Notes under the pieces: model-generated | Database searches by the model: none | What the model was told of the DNA's origin: nothing | Seen by the model: the letters and a program-made list of their open reading frames with translations, nothing else | Made by a program: the position numbers and the translations under genes | Assembly: GCF_000473045.1 (NCBI RefSeq) | Contig: NZ_AXAY01000031.1 | Location: forward strand, 44,336 to 108,335 | Direction: 5' to 3' | Source: Bradyrhizobium sp. WSM3983 | GTDB lineage: Bacteria > Pseudomonadota > Alphaproteobacteria > Rhizobiales > Xanthobacteraceae | Length of the DNA: 64,000 nucleotides | Shown: one piece after another, positions 17,072-24,904 of the stretch | Numbering within the stretch: the stretch's first letter is position 1 | How the letters are laid out: each line of letters opens with the position of its first letter

Positions 17072-18511
17072 CTAGCCCCATACCACGCCGCCATCTGTGT
17101 TCGCCGCATCCGCAGCCATCCGCGGCGGCCGCACCACGGTGACGGTGCAACTCGCCTCCGCAGCCACCTTGGCCGAGACGCTGCCGAGCCAGGTACGCCT
17201 GAAAGAATTTTGCCGCGCCCCGATGATGACATGGTCGACCGAGTTCATCTCGGCGAATTCCAGCAGCGCAGCGGCGGGATCGACGGCTTCCAGCACATGA
17301 ACCGACAGCCGGCTCTCGTCCAGCTTCAGCGGCGTGGCCCAGTGCCGGAGCGCGACGAGACGATCGATGTGCTTGTTGGAGCCCAGCTCATCCAGCGTCT
17401 TGTCGATCGCGATGCGGTTGAGCTTCAGCACGTTGACACAGGCAAGCCGTGCTGACGGCAGGGTTGCCAGAATGCGCTCCGTGGTCACGCGCAGCGCCTC
17501 GTTCAGTTCGGTCGCGCCCTCCGCAGTATCGAGCGCGACCGTGATGATCGGGCTCTGCGCGATTTGCGTCGCAAGATCTGATCTCGCGCCCTGTGGCTTG
17601 ACGTCGGGGTTGAAACGGCGTCGCCAGGCGACACTGAGAGGGTCGCGCTTCATCCGCTCCGCGCGCACGGTGAGCTTGACCTGGTTCGGATGGGCCAGAT
17701 CGAAGGCGAGCTGGGCCGCGGTCGGATAACGCCAGACCGGCTCGATCTCCAGGCACCGCAGCACCACCTCCTGGAGCCAGGGCGGATAGTCAGCCCGCAG
17801 CTTTCGCGGCGGATGCGGATCGCGCCACAGCCTTCGCCGCATCGCGCGCAGCGTCTCGCCCTCGCCGAAGGGACGTTCGCCGGTCGTGAAAAAATACAGC
17901 AGCACGCCGAGCGAAAACAGATCGCTGCGCGGATCGTCGCGCACCCCAAGCAGCCGTTCCGGCGCCATGTAGGGTGCGGTGCCGTAAGGCAGGCGAAACT
18001 CCGCCTGCAGCAGATCTGGCAGATGATCGTGGTGCGAGAGGCCGTAATCGATCAGCACCGCATCACCGCTCTCACGGAACATGATGCTGCTCGGCTTGAT
18101 GTCGTGATGGATCACGTTCTGCCGGTGCAAATCGGCGAGCGCGGCCGCGATTTTCGCGACGAGCAGCCGTACTTCGTCGTAAGGCAGCGGCAGGTCGGGC
18201 AGCCGCTTGTAGAGCGTAGTTCCTGGAATGCGCTCGATCACGGCGTAGGCCTGATGCGCGAAATCGCCGGTGCCGTAGCAATGCGGCACATGGGGTCCCG
18301 TCAGCCGGGGCAGGATCATCATCTCCATCTCGAAGGAGACGATTGCCGCCGGGTCCTCGCCCTCGGACGCGCGCGGAATCTTCATCAACAACGGCACGTC
18401 GATGCCGGCATGCTTAACAGTCCAGAGGGTCGCCATGCCGCCGGCATGCACGCATTCGCCGGTGGTGTAGCCGTCGATGACGGCGCCGGGTTTGACCAGG
18501 GGTATCGGCAT
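17072..18511 (-). CDS. Bifunctional serine/threonine protein kinase / universal stress protein fusion
   Basis: A 479-residue fusion. The N-terminal 270 residues are a Hanks-type kinase: glycine-loop remnant HAGGMATLW, Lys44 (LLMKIP), catalytic loop IHHDIKPSSIMF with Asp137, metal-binding motif LIDYGLS with Asp155, and GTAPYMAPERLLG and DLFSLGVLLYFF. Two normally fixed positions differ: the loop Asn is Ser142 and DFG is DYG. Residues about 315-465 form a UspA domain with GARQNSFRRTWLGSVS near the nucleotide-binding G-x2-G-x9-G(S/T). The first hydrophobic residues are not a signal; the protein is cytosolic. It lies 6 bases downstream of the metallophosphoesterase gene on the same strand, so a kinase and a phosphatase-type enzyme are co-expressed. 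Confidence 0.9.
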   Translation of the reverse strand: MPIPLVKPGAVIDGYTTGECVHAGGMATLWTVKHAGIDVPLLMKIPRASEGEDPAAIVSFEMEMMILPRLTGPHVPHCYGTGDFAHQAYAVIERIPGTTLYKRLPDLPLPYDEVRLLVAKIAAALADLHRQNVIHHDIKPSSIMFRESGDAVLIDYGLSHHDHLPDLLQAEFRLPYGTAPYMAPERLLGVRDDPRSDLFSLGVLLYFFTTGERPFGEGETLRAMRRRLWRDPHPPRKLRADYPPWLQEVVLRCLEIEPVWRYPTAAQLAFDLAHPNQVKLTVRAERMKRDPLSVAWRRRFNPDVKPQGARSDLATQIAQSPIITVALDTAEGATELNEALRVTTERILATLPSARLACVNVLKLNRIAIDKTLDELGSNKHIDRLVALRHWATPLKLDESRLSVHVLEAVDPAAALLEFAEMNSVDHVIIGARQNSFRRTWLGSVSAKVAAEASCTVTVVRPPRMAADAANTDGGVVWG

Positions 18512-18517
18512 CGGCCT

Positions 18518-19258
18518 CTAGCGCCCCTCCGACAGCCGGTCGGCGAGCCAGTGCGGCAGGCCATTCTCGCGGATCCGGTTCGCCGCGCTCGCGACGTCGT
18601 AGGGCGCGCGGCAATAAGTGATCTGGCATGAGATCGTATCGAACAGCACGAAAGCCGCCGATGGATCACCATCACGCGGCTGGCCGACCGCGCCGAGCAC
18701 GGCCAGCCATTGCCGCCCGCGCAGGAGCGGCACGGACACATCGGTCTTGGGCACAAGGCCCGTCATCTTCGCCGTCACCGACATCGAATAGAGCGCGGGA
18801 CGGTGAATGTGGCCGCAGAAGGTCACGTGGGCGGGGGTCGATATCAGGCTCTTGGCAGCATCCGCAGTCGAGCGAATGTAGTGCCAGCGCTGGGGATGGG
18901 AGGCTTCCGAGTGCACGAACAGACGGTCGCCGTCCTCGACGAGCATCGGCAGCTCGGCAAGAAACCGGCGCTGCGCGGCGTCGAGCCGTCCGCGCGTCCA
19001 TTCGATCGCGATCTGCGCCTCATTGTTCATGGTCTCGGACGAGGAGTTCAGCGCCTGGTCGTGATTGCCGCGCACGGCGACGGCGCCCTGGGCGACCAGC
19101 TCCATCGCGGTATCCACGACCCATTCCGGATCGGCACCATAGCCGACGAAATCGCCGAGCATGACGAACCGCTCCGCGCCCTTCGCGCGGGCCAGCTTCA
19201 GGCACGCTTCGAACGCCTGCCGGTTGCCGTGGATATCCGAGAAGACAGCGAGAAGCAC
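18518..19258 (-). CDS. Metallophosphoesterase
   Basis: Calcineurin-like two-metal phosphoesterase, 246 residues. All metal-ligand motifs are present: FSDIHGN (Asp8, His10), LGDFVGYG (Asp36), RGNHD (Asn65, His66), and CGHIH near residue 150. The family includes protein phosphatases and cyclic-nucleotide or dinucleotide hydrolases, so the substrate is open; the YfcE/PrpE-like compact layout and the adjacent kinase-USP gene make protein phosphatase activity attractive. It starts 117 bases after the three-gene membrane operon, in a gap rich in inverted repeats. Confidence 0.88.
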   Translation of the reverse strand: MLLAVFSDIHGNRQAFEACLKLARAKGAERFVMLGDFVGYGADPEWVVDTAMELVAQGAVAVRGNHDQALNSSSETMNNEAQIAIEWTRGRLDAAQRRFLAELPMLVEDGDRLFVHSEASHPQRWHYIRSTADAAKSLISTPAHVTFCGHIHRPALYSMSVTAKMTGLVPKTDVSVPLLRGRQWLAVLGAVGQPRDGDPSAAFVLFDTISCQITYCRAPYDVASAANRIRENGLPHWLADRLSEGR

Positions 19259-19268
19259 ACACCCTCCA

Positions 19269-19310
19269 CCCTCAAATTCTTATTGGAAGCCGATAAAGCC
19301 AATTTGAGGG
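19269..19310. repeat. Inverted repeat upstream of the metallophosphoesterase gene
   Basis: Perfect ten-base arms CCCTCAAATT and AATTTGAGGG are separated by 22 bases. They lie 11-52 bases before the start codon, in the leader of the metallophosphoesterase-kinase unit. The element could be an operator or an RNA hairpin that blocks read-through from the upstream operon. Confidence 0.5.
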
Positions 19311-19323
19311 AGGTCAACAAGAT

Positions 19324-19362
19324 GCGCCAGCGCGGGGCGGTTTACCAGCGCTGCGCTGGCGC
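19324..19362. repeat. GC-rich inverted repeat after the MotA/TolQ-like operon
   Basis: Perfect arms GCGCCAGCGC and GCGCTGGCGC with a 19-base spacer, 14 bases past the stop of the 201-residue membrane protein gene. It may act as the transcription terminator of that operon, but no T-run follows on the minus strand. Confidence 0.45.
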
Positions 19363-19375
19363 AATGGTGAAGAGG

Positions 19376-19981
19376 CTATTGCTCGTCCTTGGGCGGCATC
19401 CGGGGAGGCGGCAGCGGCGTGAACACGGCGCCCTGCGCGCCGGCTGGCGGGGCATTGAACTCGCCGGTCGAGGAATCGCCGCCGCTGGTCTCGAGGATGA
19501 CCTTGGGCGTCACATATTCCCGGACCATGTCGATCAGGCTGCCCTCGCCGCCGCCGAAGTCGGCCGCGCGGCCGCCTTGCGGATGGCCTGCCGCGATCTC
19601 GTTCTCGGCCGCGTGGGTCTTGTCGGCCAGGGTGTCATTATAGGGCACGCGGAAGGCGCGCGGGATGCCGCTCGGACGATGATCCTCGTCGAGTTCCTCG
19701 ACCCACAGATAGATCGAACCGGGATCTCCCTCCAGCGAATGCGGCTCGACGATTCGCGCCTTGAGCAGCTTGAACACGCTAGGCAGCCTGTCCGTGCTGG
19801 CCCACCCGAGCAGCCCGCGCATTTCCGTGAAGCTGACGACATAGAAAGCACTGGTCACGACCACCGCGACCGCCTTCAGCGACCAGTGCAGCCGCGCATA
19901 GACCAGCACGACCAGCAGCAGCGCGCCAATCACGGCATAGGCGACCGACAGCGTGAGGATGACCGTCTGCAGATCAATCAC
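19376..19981 (-). CDS. Two-span membrane protein of unknown function, third gene of MotA/TolQ-like operon
   Basis: A 201-residue protein with two N-terminal hydrophobic segments (about residues 5-27 and 35-52), then a soluble domain with the stretch GSIYLWVEELDEDHRPSGIP, and a Pro/Gly-rich disordered tail (TPLPPPRMPPKDEQ). I do not recognise a family. Its start overlaps the stop of the 223-residue gene by 8 bases, so translation is coupled. Its position suggests a structural or regulatory subunit of the same membrane complex. Confidence 0.75.
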   Translation of the reverse strand: MIDLQTVILTLSVAYAVIGALLLVVLVYARLHWSLKAVAVVVTSAFYVVSFTEMRGLLGWASTDRLPSVFKLLKARIVEPHSLEGDPGSIYLWVEELDEDHRPSGIPRAFRVPYNDTLADKTHAAENEIAAGHPQGGRAADFGGGEGSLIDMVREYVTPKVILETSGGDSSTGEFNAPPAGAQGAVFTPLPPPRMPPKDEQ

Positions 19982-20645
19982 GGCGTATCCTCACACCGGT
20001 CTTCGGATCGACGTCGGCGCCGTTGCGCCAGGTGCTGCGAAAGGTCTCCAGCAGCGATTTCGGCCGCTGGTCCACATTGACCACCTTGCCTTCGGCGTCG
20101 AGCCGGAACCGCACCGCGGTCTTCTCGTCGCCGGTGTGGTCGAGCGTGAATTTGTTGTCGAAGACCACCTGCGCGGTCGGATTGAGCTTCTGCACCTTCA
20201 CATTGGCCGTGACCGGCTCGCCGGTCGTGGCGACGAAATGCGAGACGTTGACGGTGTATTCGCCGGCGACGATGCCGCGCACCGTCACGATCTCCTCGCG
20301 TATGGGCGAAGCGATCTTCTTGCCGTTGACCATGATGAAGTCGTTGGCCCCGCCCCGGTCGTCGCGATCGAGCGTGAGGAATCCGGCCTCGCGGTGACGA
20401 TACCAGGCGATGTTGCCGGCGGGATCCTGTACGAACAGGTCGAGATCGTCAGGGTGATTGTCCGGCCAGTCCAGCGTGATCATGAATTCGGCCTTGGAGT
20501 CAATCTTGCCCTCCTTGGCATCGGGAGAAACCGCGAGCAGCGCGAGGAAGAACAGGAAGGCGACCACCTGGAGCGCCTTGAACAGCATCACGCCCAGCGG
20601 ATCGAACGGCTCCTCGCGCGGATAGAGACCGAAATCATCCATCAT
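19974..20645 (-). CDS. Single-span membrane-anchored periplasmic protein, second gene of MotA/TolQ-like operon
   Basis: A 223-residue protein with a short cytoplasmic N-terminus, one membrane span (about residues 20-41) and a large hydrophilic domain, the topology of ExbD/TolR/MotB-type partners. The domain, starting MITLDWPDNHPDDLDLFVQD, is beta-rich with W-P-x(4)-D-D-L-D-L-x-V resembling DUF2135/YfaP-like secreted domains; no OmpA-type peptidoglycan-binding motif is seen. The membrane span carries no obvious ExbD-like Asp. The ATG overlaps the stop of the MotA/TolQ-like gene (ATGA), a strong sign of a stoichiometric complex. Confidence 0.75.
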   Translation of the reverse strand: MMDDFGLYPREEPFDPLGVMLFKALQVVAFLFFLALLAVSPDAKEGKIDSKAEFMITLDWPDNHPDDLDLFVQDPAGNIAWYRHREAGFLTLDRDDRGGANDFIMVNGKKIASPIREEIVTVRGIVAGEYTVNVSHFVATTGEPVTANVKVQKLNPTAQVVFDNKFTLDHTGDEKTAVRFRLDAEGKVVNVDQRPKSLLETFRSTWRNGADVDPKTGVRIRRD

Positions 20646-21412
20646 GACGGCGATCCAGCGCCTTTGCGCTCCAGCACCGGCGTCACATAGGTCTCGGTCA
20701 GCACCACGGCATCCGAGAACACTGCCTGGGTCGCGGCGTCGAGCATGTAGTACTGGATGCGGACCAGGATGGAACCGACGAGACCCGCCAGCGTCGTGTA
20801 CATCGCAACTGCCATGCCGTCGCTCATCAGCCCCATGGAAGAGCGCATCGCGACCTTGTCGGCAGCGTCCAGCCCCGCGATCGGCGCCAGCATGATGATG
20901 AAGCCGATGATGGTGCCGAGCAGGCCGAGCTTCATCAGCGTGTCGGAGACGAAGGCGCCGAACCCGTTGGAGCCGCGCAGGCGGTCGGCCAGCGTCCGCA
21001 GCAAGAGTGTCTGGTCGACCGGCCGGTAGTCCTGCGCGGCGGCCTTGGTGACAAGGCTCTCGATGTGATCCCGCACCAGCCCGCGCGGCAGCGCAGACGC
21101 GCTCGCATCGAGCACCTTGCTGCCGTCAGGAGCCGCCAGCACCGCGCGGCAGCGCCGTGCCGCCGCCCCCTCACGGGCAATCGCCCGTGTCCGCAGGAAG
21201 CAATGGCCGCAGGTCAGGATATAGAGCAGTGCGATCACGCTCGAAATGTAGGTCCGATCCGATGTCAGCATCAGATGGATCAGGCCGAACCGCCACAGCA
21301 GCACGACGGCAAAGATCGATAGCCCCGTAAAAATCATCCAGAACAGCAGCGCGCTGCGCTCGGATGGGTCGGTCGCGGTGTTCGCGATCGGTCCAATCGT
21401 CATCGAACTCAT
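20642..21412 (-). CDS. MotA/TolQ/ExbB-like proton-channel family protein
   Basis: A 256-residue membrane protein with four predicted spans (about residues 20-45, 52-70, 150-172 and 185-207). The pair of C-terminal spans, with SDTLMKLGLLGTIIGFIIML and DGMAVAMYTTLAGLVGSIL, matches the MotA/TolQ/ExbB domain, in which conserved Gly/Thr residues line an ion path. The start at 21412 has AGGAG eight bases upstream; an ATG nine codons earlier lacks this. First of three overlapping genes on the minus strand. There is no TonB, TolA or flagellar gene nearby, so the energised process is unknown. Confidence 0.8.
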   Translation of the reverse strand: MSSMTIGPIANTATDPSERSALLFWMIFTGLSIFAVVLLWRFGLIHLMLTSDRTYISSVIALLYILTCGHCFLRTRAIAREGAAARRCRAVLAAPDGSKVLDASASALPRGLVRDHIESLVTKAAAQDYRPVDQTLLLRTLADRLRGSNGFGAFVSDTLMKLGLLGTIIGFIIMLAPIAGLDAADKVAMRSSMGLMSDGMAVAMYTTLAGLVGSILVRIQYYMLDAATQAVFSDAVVLTETYVTPVLERKGAGSPS

Positions 21413-21610
21413 GCCGCACTGCTCCTGACTTGCAGGCATTGGCCTGCAACGATTCCACCCCGATTAGATCAAAGCCGCCGCGCCCGGTCCAAAGACCCAT
21501 GCCCAATCCGGCTTGGGAAATTTGCCCGAACTGCAATCTTGCCGTTCCCTGCAATTGGCAAGGTGCGGCGGCATTGTTAGGCTGAGCTTACCAAACTTTG
21601 GGGTGATCGC

Positions 21611-22981
21611 ATGCGCCTCGTGCTTCAGCTTGTCGCCCGTCTGCTTCTCATCGTTGCGCTCTGCCTGGGCGCGGCGACCATATGGGCCACGTTCGATGCC
21701 TATCGCAGCGTCGACCGCGCGACTGCGGCGTCCGCCCAGCGGGTCGCGCAGACGCTTCAGGGGCTGTACTGGCACGAACTCTTGCTGCGCAGCAGCAGAA
21801 CGCGCGAGCATCTCGTGCCGGTTCCGGAGTGGCGCACGCTGGAGACGATGAAGCTGATCTCGCCCGGCGTCTGTGTCGAGTTCCAACCGGCGACCGCATT
21901 CGAAAAGCCACTCTGCGGCCAGAGCCAGGGGATCGGCAGGACGCCGCCGCGCTGGTTCGCCGCCATCGTCCCGACCTTCCTCGGCAGCCACGCCGAGGTG
22001 GTGCGGCCTGTCAGCCCCCGCGCCGCGGCTGCCGGCACGGTGGTGGCAACGCCGGATGAAGCGGCCGCGATCTCGCTAGCCTGGGAGTACATCCTCAACG
22101 TGATCGACGTCGCGCTTTTGATGGCGGCGGCGATCGCCCTGCTCGCGTCGCTTGCGATCGCGCACACGCTGGCGCCGGCGCGCGCCATTGTCACTGCCCT
22201 GCAACGCATGGCGCGCGGCCAATACCGTACAAGACTGCCGCGCTTCCGCTCGATGGAGCTTGCGATGATCGGCGGCGCCGTCGATGCGCTCGGCAGCCGG
22301 CTGGAAGAGGCCACCGAACAGCGCGCGGCGCTGACGCGGCGCCTGATCGAGATCCGCGACGACGAGCGGCGCGCGCTCGCCCGCGAACTGCATGACGAGT
22401 TCGGGCAAAATCTCTCAGCCATCCTGGCTTTCGCCAACACGATCGAGATGGCGAGCGCACAGCAAAACAAGGACAACGGCATCGCCCAGGATGCGCGCAT
22501 GATTTCGCAGGCCACGCACCATCTGATGGCCTCGCTGCGCGATGCGCTGAAGCGCCTGCGCAATCCGCTACCCCAGGAGCTCGGGCTGGAAGCAAGCCTC
22601 GTCAACCTCGTCGACAGCTGGCGCTCGCAGAGCGCGACGCAGCCGACGATCCAGCTCGATCTCAAGGGCGACCTTACCGACATCAGCGGTCCGGCCGCCA
22701 CGACCGCCTATCGGGTCGCCCAGGAATGCCTGACAAATGCGCTGCGCCACGGTGCGGCGCGCGAGATCTCGTTGCACGTCGAGCGGTGCGCGGGCGAGGA
22801 CGATGCGCTTCTGATCCGCGTCGAGGACGACGGAGGCGGCGATGCGGCGCGCGTGGCGCGGTCGGCCGGCTTCGGCCTCACCGGCATCCGCGAGCGCGTG
22901 ACAGCCGCCGGCGGCTCGCTGTCGATCCTGCCCGCGAGGCGCGGCCTCAGCGTCGCCGCGACGATTCCGCTCGCCGCATGA
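21611..22981 (+). CDS. Membrane sensor histidine kinase (HisKA_3/NarX class)
   Basis: A 456-residue kinase with two membrane spans (about residues 5-25 and 158-185) bracketing a periplasmic sensor region, a HAMP-like linker (RAIVTALQRMARGQYRTRLP), the phospho-accepting LARELHDEFGQNLSAIL (DHp of the HisKA_3 type) and a HATPase domain with AQECLTNALRHG, VEDDGGG and GFGLTGIRERV. It is followed 7 bases later by its LuxR-type response regulator, so the pair is one operon. It is divergent from the MotA/TolQ-like operon across 198 bases. The signal is unknown. Confidence 0.92.
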   Translation: MRLVLQLVARLLLIVALCLGAATIWATFDAYRSVDRATAASAQRVAQTLQGLYWHELLLRSSRTREHLVPVPEWRTLETMKLISPGVCVEFQPATAFEKPLCGQSQGIGRTPPRWFAAIVPTFLGSHAEVVRPVSPRAAAAGTVVATPDEAAAISLAWEYILNVIDVALLMAAAIALLASLAIAHTLAPARAIVTALQRMARGQYRTRLPRFRSMELAMIGGAVDALGSRLEEATEQRAALTRRLIEIRDDERRALARELHDEFGQNLSAILAFANTIEMASAQQNKDNGIAQDARMISQATHHLMASLRDALKRLRNPLPQELGLEASLVNLVDSWRSQSATQPTIQLDLKGDLTDISGPAATTAYRVAQECLTNALRHGAAREISLHVERCAGEDDALLIRVEDDGGGDAARVARSAGFGLTGIRERVTAAGGSLSILPARRGLSVAATIPLAA

Positions 22982-22988
22982 GGTAGCC

Positions 22989-23639
22989 ATGAGCGAGGTC
23001 GCAGCAACAGGCATCTCGGTGCTGCTGGTCGACGACCACCCGATCGTCCGCCAGGGCTACCGGCGCGTACTGGAGAGCCAGGGCGATCTTCACGTCGTGG
23101 CGGAAGCCGACAACGCCGCGGATGCCTACGGTGCTTTCAAGGCGCAAGACCCCGACGTCGTCGTGATGGACATCTCGATGCCCGGTGCCAGCGGGCTCGA
23201 GGCGATCCGCAACATCCGCGCACGCAATCCGCGGGCGAGGGTTCTTGTCTTCACGATGCACAACGAGGCCGTGCTGGTGAAAGCCGCCTTCAATGCCGGC
23301 GCCTCCGGCTTCGTGACCAAGAGCAGCGCACCTTCCGCCGTCGTCAATGCGATCCGCAGCGTCGCGCGCGGCGAGCGCGCCATGAGCGACGACATCGCGC
23401 ATGTGCTGGCCGAGGACAGCCTGTCAACAGGCTCAGCGCTGGATCAATTGGGCGAGCGCGAGATCGAGATTTTGCGGCAGTTCGCCGGCGGCGCCACCAC
23501 CGAGCAGATCGCGACGCATCTCAATCTCAGCGTCAAGACGGTCCAGAATTATCACTATCTGATCAAGACCAAGACCGGTGCGCGCACGGACGCGCAGCTC
23601 GTGCGGCTGGCTGCAGCTTGCGGGCTGACGAAGATCTAG
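22989..23639 (+). CDS. NarL/LuxR-family response regulator
   Basis: A 216-residue regulator: receiver at residues 8-125 (VLLVDDHPIVR; phospho-acceptor in VVVMDISMPGASG; lysine in FVTKSSAP) and a LuxR-type helix-turn-helix at about 150-210 (LGEREIEILRQFAGGATTEQ, then IATHLNLSVKTVQNY). It is the partner of the kinase encoded 7 bases upstream. The targets are not known; the divergent membrane operon and the small gene downstream are the nearest candidates. Confidence 0.93.
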   Translation: MSEVAATGISVLLVDDHPIVRQGYRRVLESQGDLHVVAEADNAADAYGAFKAQDPDVVVMDISMPGASGLEAIRNIRARNPRARVLVFTMHNEAVLVKAAFNAGASGFVTKSSAPSAVVNAIRSVARGERAMSDDIAHVLAEDSLSTGSALDQLGEREIEILRQFAGGATTEQIATHLNLSVKTVQNYHYLIKTKTGARTDAQLVRLAAACGLTKI

Positions 23640-23749
23640 CAGCGAGGCTGCCGGAATCCCGCCGAATGTGCGGTTCTTCAATCTGCTGAGCGAAATGGAA
23701 CGGACACCATCCGGCTTCGGTTAGTAGCCAAGTGGAGGAGTACAACGCC

Positions 23750-24055
23750 ATGAGTAAGGCTCATCACAAGGCAGTCGACCATCCCCCGATCATCACCGTA
23801 GGCGAGCTCATCGACGAACTTTGCCGCTTGCCGGACACCGCCATCGTCCACTTCCGTTGTCCCATGCTCGAGCAGGAGCTGACATTCTACCACCTTCGCA
23901 AGCGGTCAAAGGACGCCGTCGAAATCGCAATCAACACCTACCCGGAGAGCCCGCCGGTCGTGCCTGCATCCAACGGCGGATTTTGCCGGCGCAGGCAGAT
24001 AGACGCCTCGTCCCCGGTGCGCGAGGGCGAAGTTCTTCACAAGGCAAGAGTGTAA
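23750..24055 (+). CDS. Hypothetical protein (101 aa)
   Basis: The start MSKAHHKAVDHPPIITVGEL is chosen because GGAGGAG lies nine bases before the ATG; another ATG six codons upstream overlaps this ribosome-binding site. The central part (GELIDELCRLPDTAIVHFRC followed by PMLEQELTFYHLRKRSKD) looks like a compact alpha/beta domain, and the C-terminus is polar. No family recognised. It lies 110 bases after the two-component regulator gene, on the same strand, and may belong to its regulon. Confidence 0.6.
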   Translation: MSKAHHKAVDHPPIITVGELIDELCRLPDTAIVHFRCPMLEQELTFYHLRKRSKDAVEIAINTYPESPPVVPASNGGFCRRRQIDASSPVREGEVLHKARV

Positions 24056-24069
24056 GTCAGGCGGAGCGA

Positions 24070-24657
24070 TCAGGCCGTCTTCAACCCGCGCAGCAACAGC
24101 GTGATTGTCGCATCGACGCGCGCGGGCAGCTCGGCATCCTTCCACTCGTCGGCATGAGCCGGATGGTGGAAGCGGCAGGTCGCATCGAACAGCGCACGTG
24201 CGGTCGTCTTGACGTCGTCTACAGCGAACACGCCTTGCTTCACGCCGTCGGCAAGGATCGCGGCGATCTGGTTGATCATGGTGTCCTTGTGACACTTGAC
24301 CGCTGCGCAAGCCTCGCGTGCCAGCGTCAGATAGGTCTCGAACATCTCGGGGTCGTCGAGCACGCGCGAGCGCTTCGCCGCGAACAGCGTACGCAGCCAG
24401 CGGTCGAGCCGCGCCGGCGCAGGGCCCTGCTCCTCAGCGATCGCCAGCAGCGGCGCGTCGATGCGATCGAGCCAGCGTTTGGCGACGGCCTCGCGCAGCG
24501 AAGCCTTGCTCGGGAAGTGGCGATAGACGCTGCCGTGGCTCACATCGAGCGCACGGGCAACGTCAACCACGGTGGCCTTGGCAAGTCCGTAGCGCCGCAA
24601 CACGTCCTCGGTGACTTCGAGGATCCGCTCCGGCGTCAAGACAACGGCTTCGTTCAT
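24070..24657 (-). CDS. TetR-family transcriptional regulator
   Basis: A 195-residue repressor. The N-terminal helix-turn-helix is clear: ATVVDVARALDVSHGSVYRH followed by FPSKASLREAV. The C-terminal ligand domain, with a TetR_C_7-like pattern (VLDDPEMFETYLTLAREAC), is of unknown ligand. TetR members usually bind short palindromes near their own or a divergent gene; about 390 bases upstream of its start is a perfect 24-base inverted repeat (25046-25069) in the leader of the M20 amidohydrolase gene. Confidence 0.9.
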   Translation of the reverse strand: MNEAVVLTPERILEVTEDVLRRYGLAKATVVDVARALDVSHGSVYRHFPSKASLREAVAKRWLDRIDAPLLAIAEEQGPAPARLDRWLRTLFAAKRSRVLDDPEMFETYLTLAREACAAVKCHKDTMINQIAAILADGVKQGVFAVDDVKTTARALFDATCRFHHPAHADEWKDAELPARVDATITLLLRGLKTA

Positions 24658-24748
24658 GCCAGCACCATGTTCCCGTTCAGGGTCCAGTTATCCGGCGGTG
24701 GATGCTTACCGAAGCGCCATGCCGGTCGGTTCGGAAAGCTCTCGCCTG

Positions 24749-24797
24749 GAGCATGATCCGGAAAACTGTGTAGCGGTTTTCCGACCAGATCATGCTC
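24749..24797. repeat. Dispersed intergenic palindromic repeat (GAGCATGATC type)
   Basis: Outer arms GAGCATGATC and GATCATGCTC enclose a second pair (CGGAAAAC / GTTTTCCG) around TGTGTAGCG. The layout and sequence match a very common intergenic repeat of Bradyrhizobium and relatives as I remember it. It is between the TetR gene and a possible 33-codon ORF. Confidence 0.8.
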
Positions 24798-24802
24798 AAT
24801 TC

Positions 24803-24904
24803 TTAATGAGGCAGTTTTGCAGCCTGCGCCGCGATCTGCCGCGCGACCAGTAAATTGAGCCAATGCCCAATTGTCCCGGTGAGATTGATGATTTCGGTCG
24901 TCAT
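24803..24904 (-). CDS. Possible 33-residue peptide
   Basis: Starts MTTEIINLTGTIGHWLNLLV and ends with LPH. A GGAGACC sequence lies about nine bases before the ATG on the minus strand. The peptide could be an amphipathic helix. Nothing else supports it; chance is a real possibility. Confidence 0.3.
   Translation of the reverse strand: MTTEIINLTGTIGHWLNLLVARQIAAQAAKLPH

Noticed and set aside
17690..18631. 313-codon open frame on the plus strand across the kinase-USP gene
   Set aside because: Antisense to the kinase with all its motifs in the minus-strand frame.
19376..21412. Zorya-type anti-phage system
   Set aside because: The MotA/TolQ-like protein is short and lacks a long cytoplasmic tail, the second protein has no OmpA domain, and no helicase or nuclease gene is adjacent.
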